A stretch of 64,000 nt of DNA from Coprinus comatus (Eukaryota; Basidiomycota; Agaricomycetes; Agaricales; Agaricaceae). Positions within the stretch are counted from its first letter, which is position 1, and each line of letters starts with the position of its first letter. This document shows, one piece after another, positions 1-11,902 of this stretch. Both the position numbers and the translations under genes were made by a program. The notes beneath the pieces are model-generated. The model saw only the letters and a program-made list of their open reading frames with translations. It searched no databases and was not told where the DNA came from. The DNA is taken from the NCBI GenBank assembly GCA_034638255.1, contig JAWPGT010000022.1, forward strand, positions 248,001 to 312,000, in the 5' to 3' direction.

Positions 1-1885
1 GGTTTGCGTTTCGTTTCCAGATCCGATGAGGTTACAGATTCCATCATTTTCTGCAAGAAACTTTCACCATACACTAGGAATGGTCTACCTGTTTCCCTTT
101 CCCAAGTAGGTATCGACGACAGAAGATCTTGCTCCAACTGTGTAACATTATCGATGTCAGTTGTGTGCGGTTGTTTACAATAATTACTTTTGGATACTCA
201 CCCGAGGCTTTTCTTTAGAAACTCTCTTTCGCATCTTTTCTTCTCGCAATAAGCGACCAGGTGGACCACGGCCCAATAGTCGGGTCTGATCAGAAGCCGC
301 TAACGCCAACTCTTTCTCTTCCTCACAAATTTCCAGGTATTTTTTGACACCTGATAGAATAGATAACTTCGACTTGCGCTCTGCTTTTAATCGCCTAACC
401 TCCTCTTCGTGGAGAGCTAAAATTTCATCGGTCTTCTCATCTACCTGGCTATCAGCACATCATAACCGTCCAACATTTTGGGGTACGGACCGTCAGCAAA
501 GGGAGCAAAATCCGCTCTCTCCTCTTCTCCTACCATAAGAGAATCCCATAGGACAACTAACTCTTTCCTGGCACTTTCAATGAAGTCTGCCATCATGTCT
601 TGTTTCAACTCCAGCATACGCTCTAGCTCTTCTCGATAACTTTGAACTACTTCCTCTGTACTTCCCCGATTTGCTTCAACAAATCCATCTGCACTAGCAG
701 CATCAACACCTAACCTACGCCAGAGATATTCCAACTGATCATATAAGCCTTGTATTTCAACTTCACGACTATCCTTGAGGTCCTGCAATGAGTGTCGTAG
801 CGATTCTGTCCATGATAACAATTCTGGTGTTGGAATAACGTTTGGTAGTGTAAAAGCAACGTGCTCAGGTCGAATTTCGGGCTTCTCCTCGATATTTTCA
901 TAGATACCTTCGATTTCCACCGCACGAGCAACACAATGAGCAAATATCTGTTCGAATTGAATGTTTTGTTTTTCGGTCTCATCTTCATAGAGCATGGTGG
1001 AACAAGAGCCATGAGACTGAGGTGTTGGAGAGGGCGAGTCAAGGAAAGGATCGGAAGAGTTATGAGAAGCTGAAATAGAACTAGAGCTAAAATTATCCAC
1101 TGTTGGAGGAGCGATACCGAGCTGAGCGTATAGAATATCTATTTGGATAAATTCTTTGAATAAGTGTTGCAATCGCTTGTTCTGTATGAAGACATAAATT
1201 AGCATATCATGAATAGGATGCCACCAATTCAGATGCTTACTTACCACTTCTGATTTTGCTCTGACAAGCTCCTTCTCTAACTTCAAAAAGGAATCGGGGG
1301 AGACAACCAGAAGAATACATGAGTCTTCTTGAAGGGAAATTGGTTTCAGTACATCAGGGTCGAAAAACGTGGTCCCAAGAGTAGGTGTAAGAGCTTTTAG
1401 TCGTTGTGAGAGAACTTGTAGTTGGTCAAGTTTGCTGTCGTAGAGCTAACATCAATTATTAACCATCAATACATATGCTTAGCAACTATCTGTGATATAC
1501 ATACTTGTTTAAGTTTCTCTTGATGTTCAGACACGAGATTAAAACGATGAGGTAACACGGATTCTTTCCTGAGCTCTCCGACACTTATTCCTGTGGATTT
1601 AACATATCCTCCGAGTGCCGTGGAATAACGAATACATTCTTGTTCAGCAGCATCACATTTAGACATCCACTCGTCTACCTCCTGCCTCCGTAAATCCACT
1701 TGTCTCTCAACACCTTTAACCAGTTCCTCTTGAAGACTCCTAAGGTCTTCTTGCAATGCATCAGGGTGTAGCCCAAGTTGAGAATGTAATGTTGGAAGTA
1801 GTTCAGTTTGGGCCAGAAGATGTTTATGTAGTGAATCCAACAATGCAGTTATTGTGGTGGTCGTTGTCTGCGACGACATGGTCAC
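1..1885 (-). CDS. ase1: ASE1/PRC1/MAP65-type spindle midzone microtubule cross-linker (C-terminus outside window)
   Basis: Binds and bundles antiparallel microtubules at the anaphase spindle midzone. The start ATG is at 1885 and the gene runs leftward off the window, so its C-terminal part is missing. Exon pieces read in one order: about 1885-1507, a middle exon around 1446-1245, a long exon about 1180-470, then further exons to position 1. The protein is mostly charged heptad-like helix, as expected for this family. It carries the family blocks LWDSLMV followed by EERADF, and a basic segment around 240-190 (RGPPGRLLREEKMRKR) matching the conserved spectrin-like microtubule-binding region. 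No neighbour points to another role. The family call is from recognition of these blocks; the exact internal splice sites were not all resolved. Confidence 0.85.
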
Positions 1886-2207
1886 AGTAAGGAGTAAACC
1901 TGATTACATTTCTATCTTTGGTCGCGAATTCAACCTGTAATGCACGTGACCATCGCAGTGTCACGCGATTGGCGCTTTAAGTCTAATTATAAGTAACCCG
2001 TAATAATAAGTAACTGTGACAACAACTTTGATGTGGTGCCTTGTTTAACTTCAATTCTTCTTTACAAGTAATTTTTACACAATTCTCTAAATACATACTG
2101 ACTACATACAACAAATATCCTGATAAAAACGAAATATGATCATTAGGACTATTTAGTACTAACCAGTACCAGTTGATTCGTAAGAGGCATAAGCATTAAA
2201 CGATTCA
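1886..2207. other. Intergenic spacer
   Basis: Region between the start of the ASE1-type gene and the end of the FAD monooxygenase. It is AT-rich and must hold the ASE1 promoter and the monooxygenase 3' end. No RNA gene or repeat was seen. Confidence 0.6.
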
Positions 2208-4225
2208 TCAGACTTCAGCATAGTTGGTTTCTACATGATATTTTGGTGGTTGTGGTACCGCCTTCGAAGCTTCAAGATGTTCCCGCAATACAAAGGATCC
2301 CCATTTTGCCCACCAATCATCCACTTTCTCAACCGTATCATACAACCACATCTGTAATGTCTCTCCCCAAATTTGATAAAACAGAGTTTCATCCATGTGG
2401 TCCAAATCACTCTGCGCCAGCGTCATCTTCATATTTGCATCTCTCTCAGCTCTTTCGGGTCCAGGAGGCAAGATAACCCCGTTCCTCTGATCGACGTCCA
2501 CCTTTACAGCATATGCAATTCTTGGTTGCCTAATTTCCTCATATGCCAGAAGAATTTTGGAAACATAAATGCGGGAGCGTATCCGTCCAAACAAATATCC
2601 TAGGGCCTCAGCATCTTCAAGACCTAACGCCGTGTTATGGTGTAAAGCAGGCTAACATGAATGACATAAGTAAGTATAAATATAGATTGAAGACAGTGAT
2701 GATGCTAAACTAGTTTGTGAACTTACCGACATGCCGTGTGCAGCATCTCCAATAAGTACAACCTTGTTATCGTCGCACACCAAGTTTTCGAGGATTGGTT
2801 GTGCCACATGGATATTCGCAACTGTCCGTACTTTCCTGAAAAGGTTCACTAATTTGGCGGGTCTATAAACAACCATCAGAAAATGTCAATCTCCACAAGG
2901 TTTACGACGTACCTTTCGTTGAATTTGGAAAGATCAATGAACGGAAAGTCGTCTAAAGTACAATCATCGTGCCATTTAAACAGCTCAATCCCAGGCTGTA
3001 GCACATAATTGTCAGGCACACGATAAGATAGTGTAATGCTATATCCATTCTGAATTTCATTAATCAAATATCAGAATGTTTCCAAAAATAACTCAACCAC
3101 AATCACTCACGCCAAGTTGACCTTGGAGTTGTATACCTTCTCCTGCCCAGACAACCCACTGTCAAGGAACGTGAGTATTTACTCAGAGTAATTAAGGATC
3201 GGTTCGGATCATAAAACATACACTGTTCTCGTTGGATAGTGAAGCCAAATCCGCGTCCTTGAGCAATTCTTCACGAGGTAATGTGCATGACAGCGTTAGG
3301 AAACGCTCTCCAGTAGTTTCCACAGGTCGATCAGTGACCGTAGCACGGGCAATTCCATGGACGCCGTCAGCGCCCACAATAAAATCAGATACCACTTTTT
3401 CCCCGCTTTGGAGAGTGATTGTTGATGTAGACGGCTCAATGTGGATCACCTTGGAATTAGGTTTGAATTTTACCCCGCAGTTAACTGCGAGCTTATGTAA
3501 AGCATCCCACAGGTCTGCATCCTGATAAGTGTGTGTGAGCCCCAGTACTGTCACTATCAAATTTAAGCGTACTAACGTACTTGCATAAAGGCAAATTCTA
3601 CAACATCTTGCTTTGCGAACGCTTCGTTCTGGAGAAGCTCGTTTAAGAGCAGAGTTCCAAGGAGCTGGTCATGTTTCCCTATAAATTGATTGATGAATCC
3701 CGAGAACTTAAGACTATTAACTAACGCATGTGATTGTATGGACTCACCATCTCTGAACATGAATTTTAGAAATTTTTGACTGTGCCTGTCCAGCAGTGGC
3801 TTTAGGCCCCATCGATGTAAATTTAGGGTCCCATTTGGAGGTATTCTTCACAATTTATGAACATGGAACGGATCACAGAAACGAATGGGCTCACTTGGTC
3901 GCTCCACATCGCTAGCGCCCATAGACTCAATGACCACATGCAGACAATCGTTCGGGGAAGAAACATACCTTGTTACTCCCATCTCCTTCGTCATATATCG
4001 ACACACGATGACCCCCATTTGCCAGAGTGAACGCAGCAGCAAGTCCTAAAGAGGAGAATAATTTCCTATATCAACTTGTTGCTCATCTGACGTAGGCCAC
4101 AGTCATAGTTATCAGGGAACCTCTTGTACGATAAACCCACCTGAGATACCTCCTCCAATCACAGTTATATCCAAGGCTTCTACCAGAGATCTACGCCTTC
4201 TCTCATGAATGTGATGACCAGGCAT
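2208..4225 (-). CDS. FAD-dependent monooxygenase, salicylate-hydroxylase-like
   Basis: A class A flavoprotein monooxygenase that would hydroxylate an aromatic or related substrate using NAD(P)H and O2; the substrate cannot be read from the sequence. Start ATG at 4225 (MPGHHIHERRRR) leads straight into the dinucleotide-binding motif VIGGGISG, split by an intron after the last Gly and continued as LAAAFTLANGG. Next come the block IPPNGTLNLHRWGLKPLL (about 3850-3790), the second FAD motif VGADGVHGIARA, and VVLIGDAAHGMS, the GD motif that binds FAD ribityl, near 2770-2730. The last exon (2594-2208) holds a typical C-terminal helix region ending ETNYAEV. At least seven short exons are needed. The next gene upstream on the same strand is the MFS transporter. 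Confidence 0.85.
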
Positions 4226-4832
4226 TTTGTGAAGGATATGATTATGATAAAAAGGAAAGGGAGTTCAATCTAAGTAAGTAAGCAGTAGTAGTGATGGTCA
4301 GGAAGGAATCAAGGATGTTGAAAGTATCTGTGTTACCGACCCCCTTAGTGGATAAAACAACTGTATTTATATCCCCGTATCTGCCATGTAACAAGTCCAT
4401 CATTCGCGGGGTTTGGCGTTATTGGCAGGTGAGGAGCTGGGAAGATGTGTCACCTGGCGACACGTGCAATCCAAAAGAACAATCAGATTTTTGTGTGATA
4501 TATCTCTATGTCCGCCATCAATTGGCATGGCCTCTTGGGAAACCTAGAGTGACACTGAGTGACATAGCGGGTGGCATACGTTTCATCGCCATTGTACACG
4601 AATTTATCCCTATCCCCTTCAACATCAGTAGCAACAAATTTCTAAAATTTAGAGTTACAATTCTAATGTTTTTGTTTCCAGCCCAAGAAATATAATACAC
4701 ATACTGTACGGAGTTGATCTCACCACCGTTATCAACGTCACTATTTACAAGTCCCTAGAAAAACGGGTAAAGAATCCACAAACTCACGGTTAATGAAGAA
4801 TGCTATTCACCCGTCTTACTTCCGTCAAAATA
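4226..4832. other. Intergenic spacer between monooxygenase and transporter genes
   Basis: About 0.6 kb separating two minus-strand genes. A plus-strand frame is open over 4291-4695 but resembles no family and has no intron signals, so I treat it as chance. The monooxygenase promoter should lie here. Confidence 0.5.
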
Positions 4833-6874
4833 TCAGATATACTTGGTCCCCTTCCGTCTGACGAGTAACTTCCAAGAGATGGTATAGCATATTGTTCCAG
4901 CTAGTAAAACAACCTGCGATAGCTGTTGGTAAGATTGAGATGAACAACTGATATTATATACATACCGCAGCGAAGATAAGTGGTCTATGCCATAGACGGT
5001 GTGAAGTCAAAAGGGCTCCAGCAATAGGATTACCGGTCAGGAGTGGTAGGGATAAAGTGAAGGATAAGATAGCTATCCGCAACCTGAAGGATTTAGTTTA
5101 ATAATAAAAAACATACACTCATCATTGACATGAAATCACTCACGGAAGGTCGGAAGCATCATCGCGCGTTATGAAGCTACTGACAGCTGGAGTCGTGACT
5201 GATATCGCTGTAGATTGGTTCAGAACTTTATACTGTTCTAAATGAAAGTGAAAATGGTTATACGTACTTCCACCCGAAAAGAAGCCATAGAAGACAGCAA
5301 AAGCTGTTATCCCGCCGACGTTTGTAGCACCGAGCATGGCAAAGACAAGTACTCCTGTCAGGCATGACAATACAATCATCGCTAGTAACAGGAGGAATTA
5401 ATGCTTGCAGTCAGCCACGTGTAAGGAATATTAAAGTCAAAATTGGAAATTCACCATTCAATGGTCCAAATCTATCTGCCAGAAGGTTTGGGACTATTCG
5501 GCCTACAATGGAGGACCCATTCATGATTGTGATCTATTACGGGGTTTTTAAGCATTTAGCGAAAGGTATCAAAATGATAGGTATTTTACCGTATATTTGT
5601 TGAAGTCAGTACTGAGGTTGTGGAAAGATCCCCATAATTGTAGATAAAAAACTAAATGATTTACTCGTCAAGTTTGATAGGGTTGTAGAAACAATCATAA
5701 TTCACAAGGTACGAAGGCCCCCCAGAACACCTACGGAAGCATTAGTCAATAATAACGATCAGAATGATCAAACCTGGTTCGTACCAGGAAAGTGCCGAAC
5801 ATGTACAACAAATAAGGCATGTCTGTCATTATTTCTTTCACACAACTTTTCCTGTCTTGCTTATTACTAGGAGAGAGTCTCGTTTTCATGATCAAGTTAG
5901 CGATGATTAAAAGTCCTGCGTCGAGAAATGCAACAGCTCTAGACAATTTCAGAATATCTGCGTGGCAAATAACAAGGAGAAAATATTACCTGACACCCCA
6001 GCCAAAGCTTGTTCTTGCAAATATGTTGTTGAGCATGATTGGGTAAATACAACCCCCAAGGCCCGCGCCTGAATCCATTCAATGTGTGTTTATTAGCTTA
6101 AAGTTGAATAATTTGACTTACCTACGATTACAATACCCATTGCTAGTGACCGCTTCTTCCGAAAATAGTGGGCGGTAACAGATAGGCTCGGAACAAATAA
6201 AATACCCATGCCTATTCCAGCACCTATACCCTGAGCTAGGAAGAACTGATAGTAATGATGTGGTTGAGCTAATGATAACATAAAGATCCTTGATTGATTA
6301 TGAGTTTTTGTAAGCTCGAAAAGATGATGTACCCACGAAAACAAGTATAGCAGAGAACCTACTAGCAAGAGAGAACGGAAATATCCCATTTCGAAAAGCT
6401 TTCCCGCAGGAAGTCCAATTGCGAACACAAGGAATGCTTGCATGGATCCAATCCAGCTGATTTTAGACGGTGTATGTTCTGTAAGAATAAAGCGCTGGGA
6501 AGACGAGTAATGGATGAGTGGTACTTGGATAGGAGAATAACGAACACTCACAGTATAGTGGTCTTGATACACGCCAAAAGATTGCACCACACCAAAAGTG
6601 CAAAATGTCACCATGCAACTGGACATTTATGTCACTCAGGGGAAAGGTTGGATGTTTATGTTGTTAGAAACTCTTACCCTCCAAGGACCGTCAGCCACGC
6701 CCTGGATCCGCCTTCAGGGAACGACAGCGGTGCTGCTGTTGTTCTGCGTTCATTTTGTAATGATTTCTCTGAGTGTTCGTGTTCTTGCTTCTCTTCATCA
6801 TAGGAGAGCTGGCTGATTCGATTCACAGAGTCTGAGGAAAGTGAGCCATTCTTGCTCTGGAGGGAATGGGACAT
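4833..6874 (-). CDS. MFS transporter, monocarboxylate-permease-like (MCT/MCH family)
   Basis: Twelve-helix plasma-membrane permease of the fungal monocarboxylate-transporter-like group; the substrate is unknown. The start at 6874 gives a hydrophilic, charged N-terminus (MSHSLQSKNGSLSSDSVN) followed by the family block FPEGGSRAWLTVLGG leading into TM1. Later blocks fit the family: FGVVQSFGVYQDHYT, then SWIGSMQAFLVFAIGLPAGKL (6450-6400), GAGIGMGILFVPSLSVTAHYF (6225-6170) and RAVAFLDAGLLIIANLIMKT (5946-5880). The last exon ends LLVRRKGTKYI with TGA at 4833-4835. At least seven exons with short introns. It lies in tandem with the FAD monooxygenase, so export or uptake of that enzyme's substrate is possible, but nothing proves it. 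Confidence 0.85.
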
Positions 6875-7470
6875 GGTAGGAAGGTTTGAAAGAGTTGATC
6901 AATCACGGAATGTGTGCATGCTTTGGAATACACACGCACCAAGGTGGTGTGGTTCGATGGCAGTACGGCAACATGAAATCAGAGGATGCTGATATATGTA
7001 TTCATAGAAAAGAACTTGGATGCTATTTGGCAGGTGTGAAGTCCAGTTGCTTTGGTTGCTGTTCTTGGAATAGTGGATTTGGGAGCGTGGAAGTTGTCTG
7101 ACTCTTTGCCGGAGTTGGACCCCGAACTGCCGGTTGATAATGAAAGACATTGGGAGCAGAATCAGCAGATGATAGCCCATTATATCCAGATCCACGAAAT
7201 ACGTTGACAGGCGCGAGATTGACAGTCAGATAGGTAGTATCTGAATTGATTGATAATTGAATAGAAAGTTCCCTCAATTCGTTACATTGTGACACACTGT
7301 GCGTTTTCTTTAATAATCCCGGCAGCAACGTGTGGGTAATGCGGAGTGAACTGGAGGTCGGTAACAGAGACTATTGTCCTTGTGACTAGTGTATAAATAA
7401 AGCTCTGGATGACCGTTACGTCAGCGCCTAAAATATCTGCCCCTGCACTCGCATGGTTTGCAAGAGTTGG

Positions 7471-7508
7471 TATGGTGCACATCACCTATACACCACTACT
7501 TTTGTACA
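7471..7508 (+). repeat. Left arm of 38-nt inverted repeat
   Basis: The stretch TATGGTGC..TCACCTATACACCAC..TTGTACA recurs in reverse complement at 8047-8084 with two mismatches. The arms are 538 nt apart. No target duplication was recognised. Confidence 0.7.
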
Positions 7509-8046
7509 GACGCCAATTTGGGAGTTGAACAAATTCAAGGTTCCCAAAAAGGAAATACCCCCATATCAGCTTATCTAGTTTCAAAAATGCCTTGAAGACG
7601 ACACAGAGAACAGCTTGAGATTAATTTTCTTAGAGAAAGTCACAAATTCAGATGGAGGAGGGGGTTTCAGGCAGTGGAAAATGCCCCTCAGTCTCAACCA
7701 GCCATTCGAAAATGTGAACATCAGACAAATTACAATCCGTTGGATGAGGCATATTGAGGGAGGCTCAGTGCAAAAGATACTGGGCTGATGTCAAACAATT
7801 TAGTTCTTGAAAACATAGGTCTCATTGTCGCACTCCAGAGCCTTTGGCTCATTTAATGGACCAGAAGATCTTATCTTATCTATATTTATTACGTAATTAA
7901 GCCAATTGCATAATTTTCAAAAATAATAACTTGCTGAATATTGAATATTTTTGAAAACCCTCTGGTAGAAGTACTTAGTTTGTTGAAAGGACCATTTTTA
8001 CCAGAGCAATAAGGAAAATATGTCTTTCCCACGGCCCTGTTTGTTT

Positions 8047-8084
8047 TGTACAAAAGTAGTGGTGTATAGGTGACGCGCACCATA
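8047..8084 (-). repeat. Right arm of 38-nt inverted repeat
   Basis: Reverse complement of 7471-7508 with two mismatches (GCGCG against GCACA). It may be the remnant of a small element or of an inverted duplication. Confidence 0.7.
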
Positions 8085-8479
8085 GCCGTATGTTTGGATA
8101 GTGAATGCATGGCGCTGCATATTCTGATGCCGATTCCCTCACTTCTTCAGATTCATGAGTAAGCCGCTTCTGTCTTTGGAACTCACTCTGCAGCTCTTCG
8201 CATCTGCTACTACACCTTCGGGCTTTGGGCCTTGGCAGATCCATCGCAGTACTACCCCCATTTGTGTAACGGCTGTCTATGACATCCAGGAGGTAGTTGC
8301 TTGTTCCGATATCATCATGGTGTCTACCATTTACAACTTGTATACACCGTTTTGGATCTTAAACGGTTCGCAATGCAGTGGAAGCTCTTTCCGGAATCGG
8401 CTTAGAGAAAACAGGATAAAAAGCAATGATCTGAAGTCCAGGAATTAATATCTTTCTCTGTCGAAACTCGAGTCTCGAG

Positions 8480-10321
8480 ATGCAACACCAACTATACAAA
8501 CACCTGCTCTTCCAAGCACGGTCCGAGCTACTCTCACCCGAAGAAAGCACGGCGTTGTCGTACAAGAAAGCACGTCTCTTGTTTAAAGCACATGGCAAGT
8601 TGCTTGATTGAGTGGTTACTGATATTCGCTAATTATTATGTTCAGCTTTGTCGGTCCATGACATTCAGCATTGCACGCCCAAGTTTTGGGCAATGCTGAG
8701 AGACCCATTATGTGCAACAGACATTGCTATGTTTACTATTATCGTTTGCCAAGTCAGCCTAACCGTCGGGACCCTCTCGAGGCATCTCAAGCACAGGCCT
8801 GATCTTAAACCTCTTGTGGATCGACTCATGCGCTTTGAAACTGTCGGAATTTATTTGCTGACGGAACGCGGACATGGTTTGGATGCCTTCAACGTCGAGA
8901 CGACGGCGACAAAAACTAAGGACGGCTTCATTCTTAATACTCCTAGGGAAGAGGCTGCAAAGTATGTTTTCTCCGACGAGTAATGATTGTTTGACTAAAT
9001 CACTATTAGGTTTATGCCGGGTTCATCGCCGAAATATGGTATTCCAAAAATCGCACTAACCATGGCGCGATTGATAGTGAATAATGAAGACCGTGGAACA
9101 CGCTTTTTTGTTGTTCCCCTCTGCAACGAGAGAGAAATGTACGAGGGTGTTGAATCGATCTCACTCCCCCGGCGGAGTGGCACACAGCCATTCGATTGGT
9201 CAATCACCCGATTCAAGAATGTACATCTTCCCCCGACGGCAATGGTGGGCACTGACCCGTTTAATTTCTCCCGACCATCGAACCTACTTCAGACATGGTG
9301 GAATGAAATTTGGCGCATTCCGATAGGAACCCTTGTCGTTGCAGCTCCTTGGATTTCCGCTCTCAAGGCTACTGCCTACATCGGTGGCAGGTATTCAATG
9401 CATCGGTCAATCTTGGGTAAAGGGGATAAACCTACGCCTATCCTTACGTTCCGCACTCAGCAACTGCCTATAATCAATACTACCGCTGTGGCGATAGTAC
9501 TGGACACCTGGTACCCCGTCATTACCGAAGCTGTTATGGACATGACTGTCGACCATAATATCCGCCACGCTCTCGCCGTCATTGCTAAAGCTACAATATG
9601 CCGGCATTTCCAAAGATGTGTGCCAGAGGTCGCCGAACGATGCGGAGCACAAGGTACATTTGAGCACAATTACATGGCAAAAATCGAGGTTAGTAGTTCG
9701 CCGTTATCTGGCTATGTCAATTATACTGAGTATGCATTTCTCCAGAATGATGGGAAGGGTGCCATTATTGCGGAGGGTGATATTCTAACGCTTTGCATTC
9801 GTTTATTCTCGGAATTACTCCTCAAGCGCTATGAAATTTCCCTCCCACATCCGGAAGAATCCCTACTTGCGCGCCATGCGTCTGGACTTCTTGAAGAGAA
9901 TAACCAACTCTTCGCTGCTCTCAAATGCGATCATCGTAGCGACTCATTCAATAATCTCCTCCTTCCTCAATCTCAGCCTGTGATCGAAGCTATAGGTCAG
10001 GCACTCGCCTATTCCGCCGCTTTAAAAGCAGGAATCCCCCAATATGTCCTGGACGCATATGAAAATTCTGTCATCAAACAAGATCCAGCATGGTACTCCG
10101 AGTGTGCGGGACTTAACCGACTTAACCAAAGGCTTCGAGAAGATTCAGCGGTCTCTGGAATGCTCCCACATCTGACCACTCTCTTAAATCAACTTGACAT
10201 CTCCCACTATGTCAATGCTCCAATCGTCTCTGACTCGCAATGGAAAGCTTATCTGGCTCAACTCCCTGTACATTCTGGAAACGCTGTTCCCGTGCCTGAA
10301 CAGTTTCATGCGATGTTATGA
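8480..10321 (+). CDS. Acyl-CoA dehydrogenase/oxidase-like flavoprotein
   Basis: A member of the acyl-CoA dehydrogenase/oxidase superfamily that would oxidise an acyl-CoA thioester with FAD, probably peroxisomal or in specialised metabolism. Exons 8480-8594, 8646-8961, 9010-9688 and 9746-10321 sum to 1686 nt, giving 561 aa. Visible blocks include LTERGHGLDAFNVET, FMPGSSPKYGIPKIALTMARL, FVVPL and, after the third intron, NDGKGAIIAEGDILTLCIRLFSELLL typical of fungal homologues. Intron 1 (8595-8645) has a GC donor (GCAAGT), needed to join KAH to ALSVHDIQH in frame. Intron 3 is 57 nt without stops, so the frame stays open across it (adding VSSSPLSG...), but family similarity argues it is removed. 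The N-terminal domain is shorter than in classical 70-kDa oxidases. Two C-terminal acyl-CoA oxidase-like helical regions follow. Confidence 0.82.
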
Positions 10322-11902
10322 ACTCTTTATAAGGAAACTGACTCGAGTTCAAGTTTGCTTTTACTGTCTGGGTCAACCTCCGGTTTTCTCGGTTTTCATT
10401 CCTTTTCGTCTTCTTTTGAGCGTCATTATATACCCAAACCCTACATAGACTCTACTTTCGTATGTTTCCCGAATTTATCGTTCTTCCTCATTTCGGATGT
10501 ATTATAGGACTTCTGTCTCTCTCTCTCTCCTTGTACTAATAGTAAACGACTCCGATATGACAAGTTTTGTTATCGATTACGGTACTCTTTTCAAAAAAAG
10601 CGAAAGTTGTTCAATATAATATTTCTGTCTTGCTTCTGGCGTTGTCTGTGATGAAACGAATACCATGGGTATGATGCATACATAGAAGCCAGGGGGATCC
10701 ACTACTTCCGCAGAACAACCTTCTGGACGATAGGTAAACAAAGAAAACATTTATATATAGCTCCACCATTGACTAATTCAGTTTCCACGGCTATTCGCGT
10801 TTCATGGTAATCCAGGTACGTACTACGTACCACAAAAGAAGTTCGCAAACTTCTTAGCTGTCGTGAGAAGCCGAGGTTTCTTGCCGCACAAGATGATGAG
10901 TCATTTGGAAAAATAAAAGACGAGTTGGAATGATTTCGAAGTCCTGTAAAGTGATGTTGTTCGGTAGTATTAGCGAGAACTTACTTACCAGCTTGCCAGT
11001 CAGTTTACAATTCAGCAATCAGCAACTCAAAGGGTAACGGTACTCATTTTTATACTACTACCGTGACGGTTCATATCATTTATTTATCCTACTTTCATAG
11101 TTGGCTGCAAATTATTGAACTTGGGTCTTGTTCGCCTTGGTATTGGTCTTGGTCTTGGGCGTCTAGGCTGTGATACGAATCATAACCTATATAGTCGACA
11201 ACCATAATGATTCATAAAACAAGCTTCGGGGGAATGTAACTTTAATCATTATCATGCTCCAGGTTATAATCCGACCGACATTTTTTCTCTTAACCTTGCG
11301 CTTAAGTCAGAAAAGAAGACACAAGTTGGGTCATTGGACCATTACGCTTTCGGCTTAAAAAAGTGCGGGAGTCCGGTCGAACTGAGAGAAAGATAAAATG
11401 GGGGCTCAACTGAGTTCAACATGTACTCTGTTGTAATAAAATTCGGTGGTGGAAGCATGGAATGAGAAATATCGTATGCACGAGTTCAAGACGGTTAATG
11501 TTAATGTAAAATAATCCGGACAAGTTCTGTTTACATCATAATGTTGTGACACAGAATTGGCTGGTGCTGCGAAAGAGGCATTGTCGGGCACATTCCTCCG
11601 GAGAGTTGAGGGTGTGCCATGCCCGGCAGCCCGGTACTTCGGTACTTCGGAAACAAGCGCCCAACGGTAGTATCTGTGTTTGATTTATTCTCACAGGCTC
11701 TACCAGTCTTCTTCTTCACACACTGGTTTCAAGAAATTAGAGTGATGGTAAAGATCTGGTGCAATACCAAGTTCAGCTCACTTGCGTTTGAAATTCGATC
11801 ACAAGGTTCGAGAAAGGTAACGCGAGATAGCAATGTATTGAAACCCTTGTGATACCAAAAACATTCTGTAAATGTGACAATCAGTCAGCCAGCTAAACAC
11901 GG
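10322..11902. other. Intergenic region, no gene recognised
   Basis: About 1.6 kb of AT-rich sequence between convergent genes. It has a short CT-rich run near 10508-10531 and small chance frames only. No tRNA, repeat pair or protein similarity was seen. Confidence 0.55.

Larger units (their letters stand above)
6875..8479. other. Long intergenic region with an inverted repeat
   Basis: About 1.6 kb between the divergent MFS and acyl-CoA oxidase-like genes. Only short unrecognised frames are present on the minus strand (7282-7485 and 7975-8244). It contains a 38-nt inverted repeat pair (listed separately), suggesting inserted or rearranged DNA. Both flanking promoters lie here. Confidence 0.5.

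Noticed and set aside
9689..9745. Reading the 57-nt stretch as coding in the acyl-CoA oxidase-like gene
   Set aside because: It is a multiple of three and open, but has GT/AG borders and interrupts the conserved AKIENDGKGAIIAEGD.
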